64,000 nt of DNA from an uncultured Oscillospiraceae bacterium (GTDB taxonomy: Bacteria; Bacillota; Clostridia; Oscillospirales; Oscillospiraceae): NCBI GenBank assembly GCA_934567355.1, contig CAKTJC010000003.1:71251-135250 (forward strand), in the 5' to 3' direction. A model generated the notes under the pieces. That model was not told where the DNA came from. It made no database searches and was given only the letters and a program-made list of their open reading frames with translations. Below are positions 42,442 to 51,502 of this stretch, piece after piece. A program made the position numbers and the translations under genes. Within the stretch, counting starts at the first letter, position 1. Every line of letters starts with the position of its first letter.

Positions 42442-43852
42442 GGCTTTCCTCCAATCGCAGCGGGAAGGTGATGGTGATGGATGTGCCCGCACCGGGGGTG
42501 CTCTCGATCTCAAACCGGCATTGGCTGCCGTACATCAGCTGCAGGCGCTTGTAGGCGGAGATCAGGCCGAAGCCCTTGGCCTCGTCCGCCTCCAGCTGGC
42601 GCAGCAGCCCGCTCCGCTCCTCCGGCGTCATGCCCGCGCCGGTGTCCTCCACCCGGACGGTCACCAGGGCGCCTGCCAGCGTGCCCGTGACGGTGATGCT
42701 CCCCTTGCCCCGCTTGGGCTTGATGCCGTGGTAGATGGCGTTTTCCACCAGCGGCTGCAATGTCATTTTGGGGATGAGGCACCTGGCAATGGCGGGATCG
42801 ATGTCGATCTTGTAGTCCAGAATGTCCTTGTAGCGCACCTGCTGGATTTCCAGATAGCTGCGGATGTGCTGCTCCTCCTGGGTCATGGTCACAATGTCCC
42901 GGCCGTTGCTGAGGAAGGAGCGGAAGTAGGTGGAAAGGCTGGTGACCATCTCCTCCGCCTGCTCGTTTTTGCCGGTCTCGATCAGCCAGACGATGGCGTC
43001 CAGGGTGTTGTAGAGGAAGTGGGGGTTGATCTGCGCCTGGATCAGCGAAAGCTCGATGCCCCGCAGGCGGATCTGCTCCTGCCGGTTCAGCTCGATCTGG
43101 CTTTCCAGCTGCTGCGCCATGTCCTCGATGCCGGTGCTCAGGGTCAGCAGCTTGGGGTCGTCGGCCTGCACCGGCTCCTTGCGCGCCAGCTCGCCCCGGC
43201 CGATCTCCGCCACCCGCCCTGCCAGGGCGTCGATGGGGTTGGTGATGCTCTTGCCGGTGCGGATCGCCCGCCGGGCGGCCAGCGCCATCAGCCCCGCCAG
43301 AGTCAGCAGCACCGCCAGCAGCTCCCCCCACAGCACACGGCTGAGCCGCTGCTGCAAAATGGCCAGCTGCCCTGCCTCGTGATAAAGGTAGGTGTACATG
43401 TATTCCTGGATCAGCTCGGTGATGACGTATACGCTGGTCTCCAGCTGCTCCATGCGCTTGTCGTAGCCGTCGGTGCCCTGGATCTTGTTGATGCTGGCGG
43501 TCAGGCTGTCGCACAGACCCACCACGCTGCCGATGGCCTTGCGGCTGTCCGGGTTGGTGGTGCCCGCCAGCAGGGTCTCTGCCAAGGTGCGGGCGGCGCC
43601 GATCTCCTCCAGCGGCAGCTCCGCCGCCGCGCCGGAGACGTAGTAGTACATTTTTAAGTCCACATCGGATTTGAAATCCTGATTGAACCGGGAGGCGGTG
43701 GTGATGTTGCCGGTGACGGCGGCATTGCGCACATTATAGCTGACCAGCAGGATGAGGATCACCGCTGCCAGCACCGCCACAGGCACAAAGATGCTGAGCA
43801 TCAGGCTGTAGAGCTTCCCGGCGATGGAATTGGGCTGGAATCTCCCCTTCAT
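42425..43852 (-). CDS. Sensor histidine kinase, YesM/LytS-type
   Basis: The 475-aa protein has two membrane helices (about 12-38 and 175-197) bounding an extracellular helical sensor, then a HAMP-like segment. The His_kinase domain follows with LIQAQINPHFLYNTLD (phospho-His278), and the HATPase end with VENAIYHGIKP and GAGM. Its start overlaps the stop of the response regulator gene (ATGA). It is predicted to sense the outside directly or through the co-encoded binding lipoprotein. Confidence 0.92.
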   Translation of the reverse strand: MKGRFQPNSIAGKLYSLMLSIFVPVAVLAAVILILLVSYNVRNAAVTGNITTASRFNQDFKSDVDLKMYYYVSGAAAELPLEEIGAARTLAETLLAGTTNPDSRKAIGSVVGLCDSLTASINKIQGTDGYDKRMEQLETSVYVITELIQEYMYTYLYHEAGQLAILQQRLSRVLWGELLAVLLTLAGLMALAARRAIRTGKSITNPIDALAGRVAEIGRGELARKEPVQADDPKLLTLSTGIEDMAQQLESQIELNRQEQIRLRGIELSLIQAQINPHFLYNTLDAIVWLIETGKNEQAEEMVTSLSTYFRSFLSNGRDIVTMTQEEQHIRSYLEIQQVRYKDILDYKIDIDPAIARCLIPKMTLQPLVENAIYHGIKPKRGKGSITVTGTLAGALVTVRVEDTGAGMTPEERSGLLRQLEADEAKGFGLISAYKRLQLMYGSQCRFEIESTPGAGTSITITFPLRLEESHENEM

Positions 43853-45456
43853 TCGCCCTCCACCTCACCGGCGCGGAAGGCGCGGGGGCTGCACCCCTGG
43901 GTCTTGCGGAAGACGAAGGAGAAATACCGGCTGTCCCGGTAGCCCACCTCGGCGGCGATCTCGCTGGTGCGCAGATTTGTGCGCTGCAGCAGCTGCTTTG
44001 CACGGCTCATGCGCTTTTTGGTGATGTATTCCACAAAGGAGATCTCCATTTTCTGGCTGAAGCAGGCGCTCAGATAGTTGGGGCTGATGCCCAGCGCCTG
44101 GGCGACGGAATTGAGGGAGATGTTCTCGTCGGTGTAGTTCTTATCGATGTAGCGGATGGCATTGTTGACGATGTCGCTGCTTTCCCGGCGGCTCTTTTCG
44201 TCCCGCAGACGCAGGGCGGCGATGAGCACCGATTCGATGTAGCGCTGCACCTGATCCACAGGCAGGTTCATATCCGGCGTGGGCAGCTGGGAAAAATCCT
44301 CCATCCGGCACCCCAGCTGCTGGAGCACCACCTCCGCATTGATGCGCACGGACATGAGGATATAGTGGCGGAACATCAGCGATTTCTCCGCCCCCGCCAG
44401 CCCGGTGAGGTATTCCTCCGCGAAGCCATCGATCTCCTCCGGGGTGCCGGACTGGATGAAGCTGCGGATCACATCCGCATCCAGCTTGCCGGGATCCAGC
44501 GTCTTCAGGCTGCCGACGCTGCCGCTCTCCCCCTCGCTGCGGAGCATCTCCGCCTTGAAGATGTGGACGCCGGGCATCAGGTGCCGGTAGGCCAGCACAT
44601 GGTTGGCGTCGCTGTAGCACTGCGCCAGGCCGCTGACCCGATAGGTGGGGGTGCCCACGGCGGCGCACCAGCCCAGGTCGCTCCCGCTGCCGCATTTGCG
44701 CTGGATCACCTCCAGCGCCCGCTGGGTCAGATCCTCCAGCGTCTCCCTGTCGCCCATCATCAGCACCGCGTAGGAGAGCAAACCGCTGCGGAAGAGGGTG
44801 TAGCCGGGGTAGCGGATAAAATAGTCCAGCAGCGCGTCCAGTACATCGGCGGCGGACTGGGAATAGGCGCTGGGCTGGGCGGTCTGGACGGAGAAGAGGA
44901 TAAAATTATACCCCTCGGCGTTCAGATCCAGGTGGAGCCGCTGGGCTTCCTCGTAGATCTCCTGGACGCTCATGCTGCCCTCCACCAGCCGCTCAAAGAA
45001 GGCGCGGCGGGAATAGCGCTCGTATTTCTGGGTGTCCTGCTCGTAGCGGCGGAGAAAATCCTGCTGCTCCCGCTCTTCCCGGATCTTCTGCCCGGTGAAT
45101 TCCAGCGCCTTGAGAATGGCGGATTTGGTAATGGGCTTGAGCAGATACTGATCCACCTGCAGGTTGATGGCCTGACGGGCGTATTCAAAGTCGCTGTAGC
45201 CGCTGAGAATGATGATCTTGGTATTGGGCAGCTCCCGGCTGACAATGCTGCTGAGGGCAAGCCCGTCCATAAAGGGCATCTTGATGTCCGTAATGAGCAC
45301 ATCGGGGCGCAGTCTGCGGATCATGGGCAGCGCCATCTCCCCGTCCGGGGCGTCTCCCACAAATTCAAACCCGTATTTTTCCCAGGGCACAATGTCCCGC
45401 AGTCCCTCCCGGACGATGCTCTCGTCCTCGGTGATGAATACCTTGATCGGTTCCAT
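43849..45456 (-). CDS. Response regulator, YesN-type (REC + AraC HTH)
   Basis: The 535-aa protein has a receiver domain with the phospho-acceptor Asp57 (LITDIKMP) and acidic pair Glu10-Asp11. A long middle region follows, and a C-terminal AraC double HTH (about 430-530; LNSVAQALGISPNYLSACFSQK, TSEIAAEVGYRDSRYFSFVFRK). It is the first gene of the three-gene minus-strand operon. Targets are not in the immediate neighbourhood on the basis of position alone; sugar-uptake genes elsewhere are likely. Confidence 0.92.
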   Translation of the reverse strand: MEPIKVFITEDESIVREGLRDIVPWEKYGFEFVGDAPDGEMALPMIRRLRPDVLITDIKMPFMDGLALSSIVSRELPNTKIIILSGYSDFEYARQAINLQVDQYLLKPITKSAILKALEFTGQKIREEREQQDFLRRYEQDTQKYERYSRRAFFERLVEGSMSVQEIYEEAQRLHLDLNAEGYNFILFSVQTAQPSAYSQSAADVLDALLDYFIRYPGYTLFRSGLLSYAVLMMGDRETLEDLTQRALEVIQRKCGSGSDLGWCAAVGTPTYRVSGLAQCYSDANHVLAYRHLMPGVHIFKAEMLRSEGESGSVGSLKTLDPGKLDADVIRSFIQSGTPEEIDGFAEEYLTGLAGAEKSLMFRHYILMSVRINAEVVLQQLGCRMEDFSQLPTPDMNLPVDQVQRYIESVLIAALRLRDEKSRRESSDIVNNAIRYIDKNYTDENISLNSVAQALGISPNYLSACFSQKMEISFVEYITKKRMSRAKQLLQRTNLRTSEIAAEVGYRDSRYFSFVFRKTQGCSPRAFRAGEVEGE

Positions 45457-45498
45457 ATGTCAACCTCCCGGCTGTAGTCAAAAGAGAATATTTTCCTT

Positions 45499-45528
45499 AT
45501 TGTATCATATTCCTGCCCTGTTTTCCAA
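45499..45528 (-). promoter_or_regulatory. Promoter of the two-component/sensor operon
   Basis: On the minus strand TTGGAA (45523-45528) and TACAAT (45499-45504) are 18 bases apart, with a TGA just before the -10 making it extended. The response regulator starts 43 bases downstream. Confidence 0.6.
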
Positions 45529-45548
45529 TCCCTTCGGGGGAATATTTC

Positions 45549-45582
45549 CAAAAAATCCCCCCGCCTTGCAAAAGGCGGGGGG
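45549..45582 (-). terminator. Intrinsic terminator of the repeat-rich surface protein gene
   Basis: CCCCCCGCCTT/AAGGCGGGGGG forms an 11-bp stem (45557-45567 with 45572-45582) followed on the minus strand by six or more U. Confidence 0.9.
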
Positions 45583-45599
45583 GGAAAAGGGGTCACAGA

Positions 45600-48500
45600 T
45601 CAGTCGTTGTAGCCCATCTTCTTGCGGTAGTACATCACGCCGAAGGTGACGGGGATGGCGATCGCCACCACCACGGCCATGATCAGGATAAAGGCCCAGG
45701 GGCCGTTTCCGGAGGAGGTGCTGGTCGCACCCTGCTTGATGGTGAAGCCGCTGCTGGCGGTGCCGTCCTTGGAGACAATGGCCAGGGTGTGGTGACCCAG
45801 GCTCAGGCGCTTGAGGTAGCTGGCGCTCAGTTCCACCACCGTGGAGCCTTCGCTGACGGAATAGCTGCCGGAGGGAACGGAAGCGCCGTCCACCTCGATG
45901 CGGTCAAACTTGGCATACTCGGCGTTGGAGCGGAAGACCATGCCCTGCTCGGAGGTGTTCAGCCAGGTGGCTTCGCCGCCCTCGGTGACCTGGTATTCCA
46001 CGGTGTTGTCCAGGCGCTGCTTGCATACGTCGCAGCGGCCGTCGTTGTTCGCGTCCACATGGCCGGCGGCGGGGATCACCACGCTGGTGTGGTCGGTGAT
46101 GGGGGTGTTGCAGGTCACGTCGGTGAACCACTGGCCGCAGTCGCAGACGTAGTAGGCGGAGTTGCCGTCGGTGGTGCAGGTGGCAGCCTTGGCAGGCACC
46201 CGGGTCAGGTGACTGGTGTGAACATGGGAATCCGCCTTGGAGTAGCCGCACACGGTGCATTTGCCGCTGCTGTCAAAGCTGTGGGCAACCAGGTCGCCCT
46301 TGGCGCCGCAGCGGGAACAGACGTTCCAGTGGTAGTTGGCGTCCTTGCCCCATTCGCCGGAGGCGGTGTGACCCAGCGCGGAGCCGTAGGTGAAGGTCTC
46401 GGTGCCCTTGGCGCCGCAGGAGCAGCTCTTGTAGTAAACGGCGGGGCTGGTGCAGGTGGCGTTGCTCTTGAGGAAGGCGGAGGAGGCGATGGCCTGGGTG
46501 AATTCGTGCGCCTGGTTCAGCGTCTCCGTCTTGGTCATGCCGCACACGGTGCAGGTGTAGGTCTTCTGGCCGGTGGTAGTGTGGGTCGGCCATACGTTCA
46601 CCACGCCCGTATTCCACTGATGCTCGCCCAGACCGCTTACCACATTGGTGTGCTCGCAGGTGGCGGGGTGCCAGTGGTAGGTGCTGTTGCCCTGCCAGGC
46701 GGTGGAGAAGGTGTGCTGATGGGTGGAGGGCTCCACCTCTTCGGTCTTGGTCGCGCCGCACACGGAGCAGGTATAGGTCTTGATGCCTTTCGTGGTGGCG
46801 GTGGGCTGGGTGGTGATCACGCCGGGGTTCCAGATGTGGTCGCCCACCTGAACCTTTTCGTCCTTGTGCTCGCAGGTGGCGGCTCTCCAGTGCTGGAGCT
46901 CATTGTAGCTCCACTTGTCGGCGAAGGTGTGCCCCTTGGCCTCGCCGTAGGAGAAGGTCTGGGTGCCCTTTTCGCCGCAGACGCAGCTGTAGTAGTACTG
47001 CGCGGGGGTGGTGCAGGTGGCGGGGGAGGCCAGATATTTGTCCGCGACGATCGCCAGGTTGTAGTCATGTGCCTGGCCGGGGATGACCTCGGTCTTCTGA
47101 TAGCCGCAGTCGATGCAGGTGTAGCGCTTCTCGCCGTCCACGGCATGGCCGGCGTCCTTGGTGATCACGCCGTCGTCCCAGCGGTGGGGGCCGAAGCTGC
47201 CCTGCTCGTTTGTATGCTCGCAGGTGGCCTTGTGCCAGTGATTTTCGGCGTCATAGGTCCACTGGTCGGAATAGGTGTGTCCCTTGGCCTCGCCGTAGCT
47301 GAAGGTCTCGGTGCCGATCTGCCCGCAGATGCAGCTGTAGTAGTACTGGGCGGGCTCGGTGCAGGTGGCCTCGCTCTTGAGGTAGCGGGCGTCGGTGTTC
47401 ATCTGGTCGAACACGTGCTCGGCACTGGGCTCCAGCGTCTCGGTTTTCTGATAGCCGCACACGGTGCAGGTATACACCTTGGTGCCGGAGGCGGTGTGGG
47501 TGGGAGGAACGGTCACCGTGCCCTCGTCCCACACGTGGGCGGCATAGCCGTCGGTCACGTCCGGGTGGCCGCAGGTGTCGGCGTGCCAGTGGGCGTTTTC
47601 GTCATAGGTCCAGTCGGGGCTGAAGGTGTGCCCGGCCTTGTCGCCGTAGGGGAAGGTCTCGGTGCCCTTTTCGCCGCAGATGCAGCTGTAGTAATACAGT
47701 GCGGGGCTGTCGGCGGTGGCGGGGGAGGCCAGATACTTTTCGTCCGGCACCATCTGGTCGAATACGTGCTCGGCAGAAGGCTCCAGAACCTCGGTCTTCT
47801 GGTAGCCGCAGGTGGTGCAGGTGTAGGTGATGCTGCCCTGGGTGGTGTGGGTGGGCTGCACGTTCACCACGCCGCCGTCCCAGTCGTGGGGCGCGTAGCT
47901 GTCGGTCACGTCCGGGTGGCCGCAGGTGTCGGCGTGCCAGTGGAAGCTCTCGTCATAGCTCCAGTCGGGGCTGAAGGTGTGGGCGGCCTTGTCGCCGTAG
48001 GGGAAGGTCTCGGTGCCCTTTTCGCCGCACAGGCAGCTGAAGTAGTACAGCGCGGGGCTGTCCACCGTGGCGGGGGAGGCCAGATAGCGCTCATCGGGGA
48101 CCATCTGGTCAAAGGTGTGCTCGGTGGTGGGGGCGATGTCCTCGGTATAGGTCGCGCCGCAGCCGGTGCAGGTATAGGTGATGGTGCCCGCCGTCAGGTG
48201 GGTGGGCTGCACGGTCACCACGCCGCCGTCCCAGCTGTGTACATGCTCTGTGGCAGGCTCGGTCACCGGTTCCGTCACAGGCTCCGTTACCGGTTCGGTC
48301 ACGGGAGGCGCGGCGGTGACGAAGCTGTAGGTGATGGGGCCGGCAAAGCTCGCCGCCAGGGAATTGGGATACTGGCTCTGGGTGGAGGCGGAGGGGTTGA
48401 CGCAGATCAGCCCGGTGCCCGTGTCGCTGACCAGCCAGCCGTAGCTGGAGACGATCTTCAGCTCGTCCGACAGGCCGGAGGCGATCTGCTGCGCCATGCC

Positions 48501-49046
48501 GGTGTAGTCCATCACGGCGGACAGGCGGAACTCCCCGCTGGTGGTGCCGATGGCGCTGCCCGCGTCCGCATAGCTGCCGGAGCCCAGCGAGGGGGTGACG
48601 GAACCCATCAGGATATAATAGGAATAGTTCCCGTCCACCGGCACTTCCAGCACGGCCGTGCCGCCCCATTCGGCGTCGGTGCCGTAGTACACATAGCCGC
48701 CCGCCGGGGCATACACCGGCTGCTCGCCGCTGACGCTGATGTACAGCCCGGTGCTTCCGGTGTCGCTACCGGTGTGGTCGGCGTGGGTGCAGCCGGCGTT
48801 GGCGCCGTCATACAGGGCGCTTTGCTCCTGGCCGCGGCATCCGGCAAAATCGGTGATGTCGTCATAAAATTCCTCGGGCAGGGGGAATACCCACCCGTCC
48901 ATCCGGCGGTTTATCACCGCCTGACGCTGCTCGGCGCTCAGCCCGGCAGCTTCCTCTGCGTGGACGTGTCCACCGGGCAGGAAGCCGACTGCCAGCACTG
49001 CGCACAGCAGCAGCGATACAGCCTTCTGAAATACGGATTTTCTCAT
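45600..49046 (-). CDS. Large membrane-anchored surface protein with Cys/His-rich repeats
   Basis: The 1148-aa protein has a signal peptide ending VHA-EE. Residues about 60-260 look like an M23-type beta domain (PVYAPAGGYVYYG) without the usual catalytic His/Asp set, followed by a TEPV stalk. Then come six tandem modules of about 110 residues, each with H-x-W-[DN]-x-G-V, PTH, Y-T-C-x-x-C-G, YYYSC-x-CG-x-KGTETF and HWH-x-x-TC. The closing part has an X2/Ig-like domain (SASYLKRLSLGHHTL). A C-terminal membrane helix and short basic tail anchor it. I chose ATG 49046, nine bases after AAAGGAG. CxxC and HWH clusters suggest metal or disulfide stabilisation; the function is unknown, perhaps adhesion. 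Confidence 0.88.
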   Translation of the reverse strand: MRKSVFQKAVSLLLCAVLAVGFLPGGHVHAEEAAGLSAEQRQAVINRRMDGWVFPLPEEFYDDITDFAGCRGQEQSALYDGANAGCTHADHTGSDTGSTGLYISVSGEQPVYAPAGGYVYYGTDAEWGGTAVLEVPVDGNYSYYILMGSVTPSLGSGSYADAGSAIGTTSGEFRLSAVMDYTGMAQQIASGLSDELKIVSSYGWLVSDTGTGLICVNPSASTQSQYPNSLAASFAGPITYSFVTAAPPVTEPVTEPVTEPVTEPATEHVHSWDGGVVTVQPTHLTAGTITYTCTGCGATYTEDIAPTTEHTFDQMVPDERYLASPATVDSPALYYFSCLCGEKGTETFPYGDKAAHTFSPDWSYDESFHWHADTCGHPDVTDSYAPHDWDGGVVNVQPTHTTQGSITYTCTTCGYQKTEVLEPSAEHVFDQMVPDEKYLASPATADSPALYYYSCICGEKGTETFPYGDKAGHTFSPDWTYDENAHWHADTCGHPDVTDGYAAHVWDEGTVTVPPTHTASGTKVYTCTVCGYQKTETLEPSAEHVFDQMNTDARYLKSEATCTEPAQYYYSCICGQIGTETFSYGEAKGHTYSDQWTYDAENHWHKATCEHTNEQGSFGPHRWDDGVITKDAGHAVDGEKRYTCIDCGYQKTEVIPGQAHDYNLAIVADKYLASPATCTTPAQYYYSCVCGEKGTQTFSYGEAKGHTFADKWSYNELQHWRAATCEHKDEKVQVGDHIWNPGVITTQPTATTKGIKTYTCSVCGATKTEEVEPSTHQHTFSTAWQGNSTYHWHPATCEHTNVVSGLGEHQWNTGVVNVWPTHTTTGQKTYTCTVCGMTKTETLNQAHEFTQAIASSAFLKSNATCTSPAVYYKSCSCGAKGTETFTYGSALGHTASGEWGKDANYHWNVCSRCGAKGDLVAHSFDSSGKCTVCGYSKADSHVHTSHLTRVPAKAATCTTDGNSAYYVCDCGQWFTDVTCNTPITDHTSVVIPAAGHVDANNDGRCDVCKQRLDNTVEYQVTEGGEATWLNTSEQGMVFRSNAEYAKFDRIEVDGASVPSGSYSVSEGSTVVELSASYLKRLSLGHHTLAIVSKDGTASSGFTIKQGATSTSSGNGPWAFILIMAVVVAIAIPVTFGVMYYRKKMGYND

Positions 49047-49096
49047 AGAGTACAACTCCTTTCACATACCGCATCGCGTGCGGTATTGGTATCTAC

Positions 49097-49124
49097 ATTA
49101 TACATAAATTTTGCTACTTTGCAA
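49097..49124 (-). promoter_or_regulatory. Promoter of the repeat-rich surface protein gene
   Basis: On the minus strand TTGCAA (49119-49124) and TATAAT (49097-49102) are 16 bases apart, about 50 bases before the start codon. Confidence 0.65.
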
Positions 49125-49545
49125 TGGGCTTTTTCCCGGCTTTGGCGGGAGGAAACGGGGCAAACGGGAAATTTCTGTTAAAAATACTTTCCGGACTTTT
49201 CTTTCGAATTTTGTATCTTTTTGTAATATATCGTCATTTTTGTAGGAGCATTTGTTTTATTTTCTCCTATCCCGCCCCTGCCGCTCCCGCCGGGACGCCG
49301 GATTTCTCCCTTTTTCTTGGAACAACATTAATATAATCTTAAACAAAGAAGAATTTGTAAATTACGGCGAAATTTCATTTTTCGGACACAAAAACTTTAC
49401 AATTTCCCCTATTTTTCCATAATTTGCCAGATTCTTTCCCGTAGAATCCCCAATCGTTGCATTTTTTGCCGTCCTGTGATAGAATAAATAAAAATTTACC
49501 GAAACAGCCTCCCGCCGGCGTCCCGGCGGACAATGTATTTTCCAG

Positions 49546-49574
49546 TTGACGCAGGGAAAGAAATCAAATATAAT
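49546..49574 (+). promoter_or_regulatory. Promoter of the Ig-like membrane protein gene
   Basis: TTGACG (49546-49551) and TATAAT (49569-49574) are 17 bases apart, 66 bases before the start codon. This is close to full consensus. Confidence 0.8.
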
Positions 49575-49640
49575 ATACGATAAGTTTTATCTTTTACGTC
49601 TGACTGCCCTCATTCAGAGGCATTCCGGAGGAAAAAAGCA

Positions 49641-50975
49641 ATGAAAAGATTCTTTTTGATTTTACTGGCGCTGATCCTGGTGCTCACCCCGGTGGTGGGG
49701 AATCTCACCGCGCTGGCGGAAGACGGCAGCGCCGAGACCACCCAGCCCACTGCCGCGCCCACCGAGGCGCCTACCGAAGCGCCCACGGAAGCGCCAACGG
49801 AGGCACCTACCGAGACGCCCACCGAGACACCCACGGAAACACCCACCGAAGCACCTACCACGCCCACCGAGGCGCCTACCACACCCTCCACGGCCCCGGT
49901 GCCCGGCATCCCGGTGGTCACCAAAAGCCCCACCGGCGAGACGGTGCGGGAAGGCGGCTTCGCCGAATTCGTCGCCCGGGCGGATTACTGTCAGGACATC
50001 ATCTGGCACCTGAGAAGTCCCGGCGGCGGCACCGATGTGCTGGTCAAGGATGCCGGCAGCCGGTTCCCCGGCCTGGTGGTCACCGGCCTGAACACCGAGC
50101 GCCTGGGGCTCAACAATATCCCCATGGCGCTGAACGAGTGGCGGGTGCTGGCGGAATTCGTGGGCACGGACGGCAATGTGTGGAGCAATTCCGCCATCAT
50201 CACCGTGATGAACCAGGAGCTCACCGCCCCCACCATCTCCCAGCAGCCCATCAGCGCCAACCTGAAGGCCACCGAGGGCACCACGCTGCACATCAACGCC
50301 ATGACCAGCGAGCGCAATACCAGCCTGACCTACCAGTGGTATAAAAACACCATCAATTCCAACGTGGGCGGCAAGGCCATCCTGGGTGCCACCGGCGCAA
50401 GCTTCACCCCGGATTATGTCCCCGGCACCACCTATTACTACTGTGCCGTGCGCTGCACCAACGGCAGCGAATTCAGCCCCACGACCAAATCCACCTGCGC
50501 CGCCGTGACCTATGTCACCACACCGGAGGCCACCACTGTCCCCGCCGCCACACAGGCGGCCACTGCGGCACCCACGGACGCCACCCTGACGCCCTGGAAT
50601 GAGATCACCGCCCCCAGCGAGACGGAGACGCTCCCCGCGCAGATCCCCAACGCCCCGGCAAGGTCGAATACGCTGCTGCTGATCGTGGTGGGTGTGATCG
50701 TTCTCATTGCCGTGCTGGGCATCATTGCCACCGTGCTGATCCTGAAATTCTCCTCCCGCGACGAGGACGACGACCCCCGCCCGCCCCGGCATACGCCGCC
50801 CCGGGCGCCCCAGTCCCCGGCTCCCCGCCGCCAGACCCCGCCCCAGAGCGCCCACACCCCCAAGTTCGCCGCCAAGCCCACCGAACCTGCTCCCCAGGAA
50901 GAGGAATGGGACGACCTCAGCGACCTGGGCGACCTGAGCATCTACCTGGACGACCAGGATGGGGACGACCAATAA
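49641..50975 (+). CDS. Membrane-anchored Ig-like surface protein with acidic cytoplasmic tail
   Basis: The 444-aa protein has a signal peptide ending TALAED and a stalk of PTEA/PTET repeats (about 35-85). Two Ig-like beta domains follow (about 90-195 and 200-290; the second has TYQWYKNT and YYYCAVRCTNG, typical of Ig-like folds). A Thr/Pro-rich spacer leads to a membrane helix (about 345-370) and an unusual cytoplasmic tail rich in Pro then in Asp (DDLSDLGDLSIYLDDQ). GGAGG precedes the ATG by 12 bases. The conserved acidic tail, duplicated at 52408-52569, may bind a cytoplasmic partner. The function is unknown. Confidence 0.85.
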   Translation: MKRFFLILLALILVLTPVVGNLTALAEDGSAETTQPTAAPTEAPTEAPTEAPTEAPTETPTETPTETPTEAPTTPTEAPTTPSTAPVPGIPVVTKSPTGETVREGGFAEFVARADYCQDIIWHLRSPGGGTDVLVKDAGSRFPGLVVTGLNTERLGLNNIPMALNEWRVLAEFVGTDGNVWSNSAIITVMNQELTAPTISQQPISANLKATEGTTLHINAMTSERNTSLTYQWYKNTINSNVGGKAILGATGASFTPDYVPGTTYYYCAVRCTNGSEFSPTTKSTCAAVTYVTTPEATTVPAATQAATAAPTDATLTPWNEITAPSETETLPAQIPNAPARSNTLLLIVVGVIVLIAVLGIIATVLILKFSSRDEDDDPRPPRHTPPRAPQSPAPRRQTPPQSAHTPKFAAKPTEPAPQEEEWDDLSDLGDLSIYLDDQDGDDQ

Positions 50976-51020
50976 GCAAAAATAAGAACGCCTGCGATCC
51001 GCTGAGCCAATGATATGTAC

Positions 51021-51052
51021 CCCCCCAATACTGGGCACCCAGTATTGGGGGG
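51021..51052 (+). terminator. Terminator hairpin after the Ig-like protein gene
   Basis: A perfect 14-bp stem (51021-51034 with 51039-51052) with loop GCAC is followed by ATTGTT. The stem is strong and the U-run moderate. The broken exonuclease gene begins right after it. Confidence 0.8.
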
Positions 51053-51053
51053 A

Positions 51054-51500
51054 TTGTTATACTCCGAATGCGCAGCGGGGGCTGATTCGTATCGAACACC
51101 GCATGAAATGGGACGAGGCATTCCGCACAAAGCTTGCCGAACTGGATGCACAAAAACCGGTGATTATCTGCGGTGACCTAAATGTTGCACATCATGAAAT
51201 CGATCTTAAAAATCCTGCCTCCAACCGGGGCAATGCAGGCTTTTCGATGAGGAGCGGGAGAGCTTTCAAAGGACCCTGGATCTAGGCTTCACCGGTGCCT
51301 TCCGTTGCCTTTATCCAGACCTGACCGGTGCGTACAGTTGATGGAGCTATATGTTCCATGCCCGGGAAAAGAATGCAGGATGGAGAATTGACTATTTTCT
51401 CATTCCCAGCTGCGCTGCCGGGCAAATCGAAGCCGCTTCGATTCATTCAGACATCCTCGGCTCCGACCACTGTCCTGTGGAATTGGTATGGGAGGTTTAG
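51054..51500 (+). pseudogene. Exodeoxyribonuclease III remnant (xth-like)
   Basis: The frame starting after the terminator reads YTPNAQRGLIRIEHRMKWDEAF, PVIICGDLNVAHHEIDLKNP and NAGF, the middle of an ExoIII/ExoA-type AP endonuclease. One base is lost near 51240, after which the sequence continues in another frame (DEERESFQ..., GWRIDYFLI, GSDHCPVELVWEV). A TGA at 51339-51341 replaces the second Trp of the family's SWWSY motif. The N-terminal 40 percent is absent. It is clearly dead. Confidence 0.9.
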
Positions 51501-51502
51501 GC

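Larger units (their letters stand above)
49047..49640. other. AT-rich divergent intergenic region
   Basis: The 594-base gap between the two surface-protein genes contains a promoter on each strand (described separately). It also contains a 15-bp inverted repeat, CCGCCGGGACGCCGG at 49287-49301 with its exact complement at 49515-49529, more than 200 bases apart. No gene is seen in it. Confidence 0.6.

Noticed and set aside
42425-43852. Chance that the YesM-type kinase is part of the NHLM phospho-circuit
   Set aside because: It is a histidine kinase with its own regulator and promoter, nearly 30 kb away; nothing links it to the Ser/Thr kinase set.
45789-49181. An 1130-codon plus-strand frame opposite the Cys/His-repeat surface protein
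   Set aside because: Its repeats are the reverse complement of the real protein's repeats; it has no signal peptide or ribosome site, and the minus-strand gene has a promoter and terminator.
51054-51500. Programmed frameshift or readthrough in the exonuclease gene
   Set aside because: The gene also lacks its N-terminal 40 percent, so the two lesions are best explained by decay.
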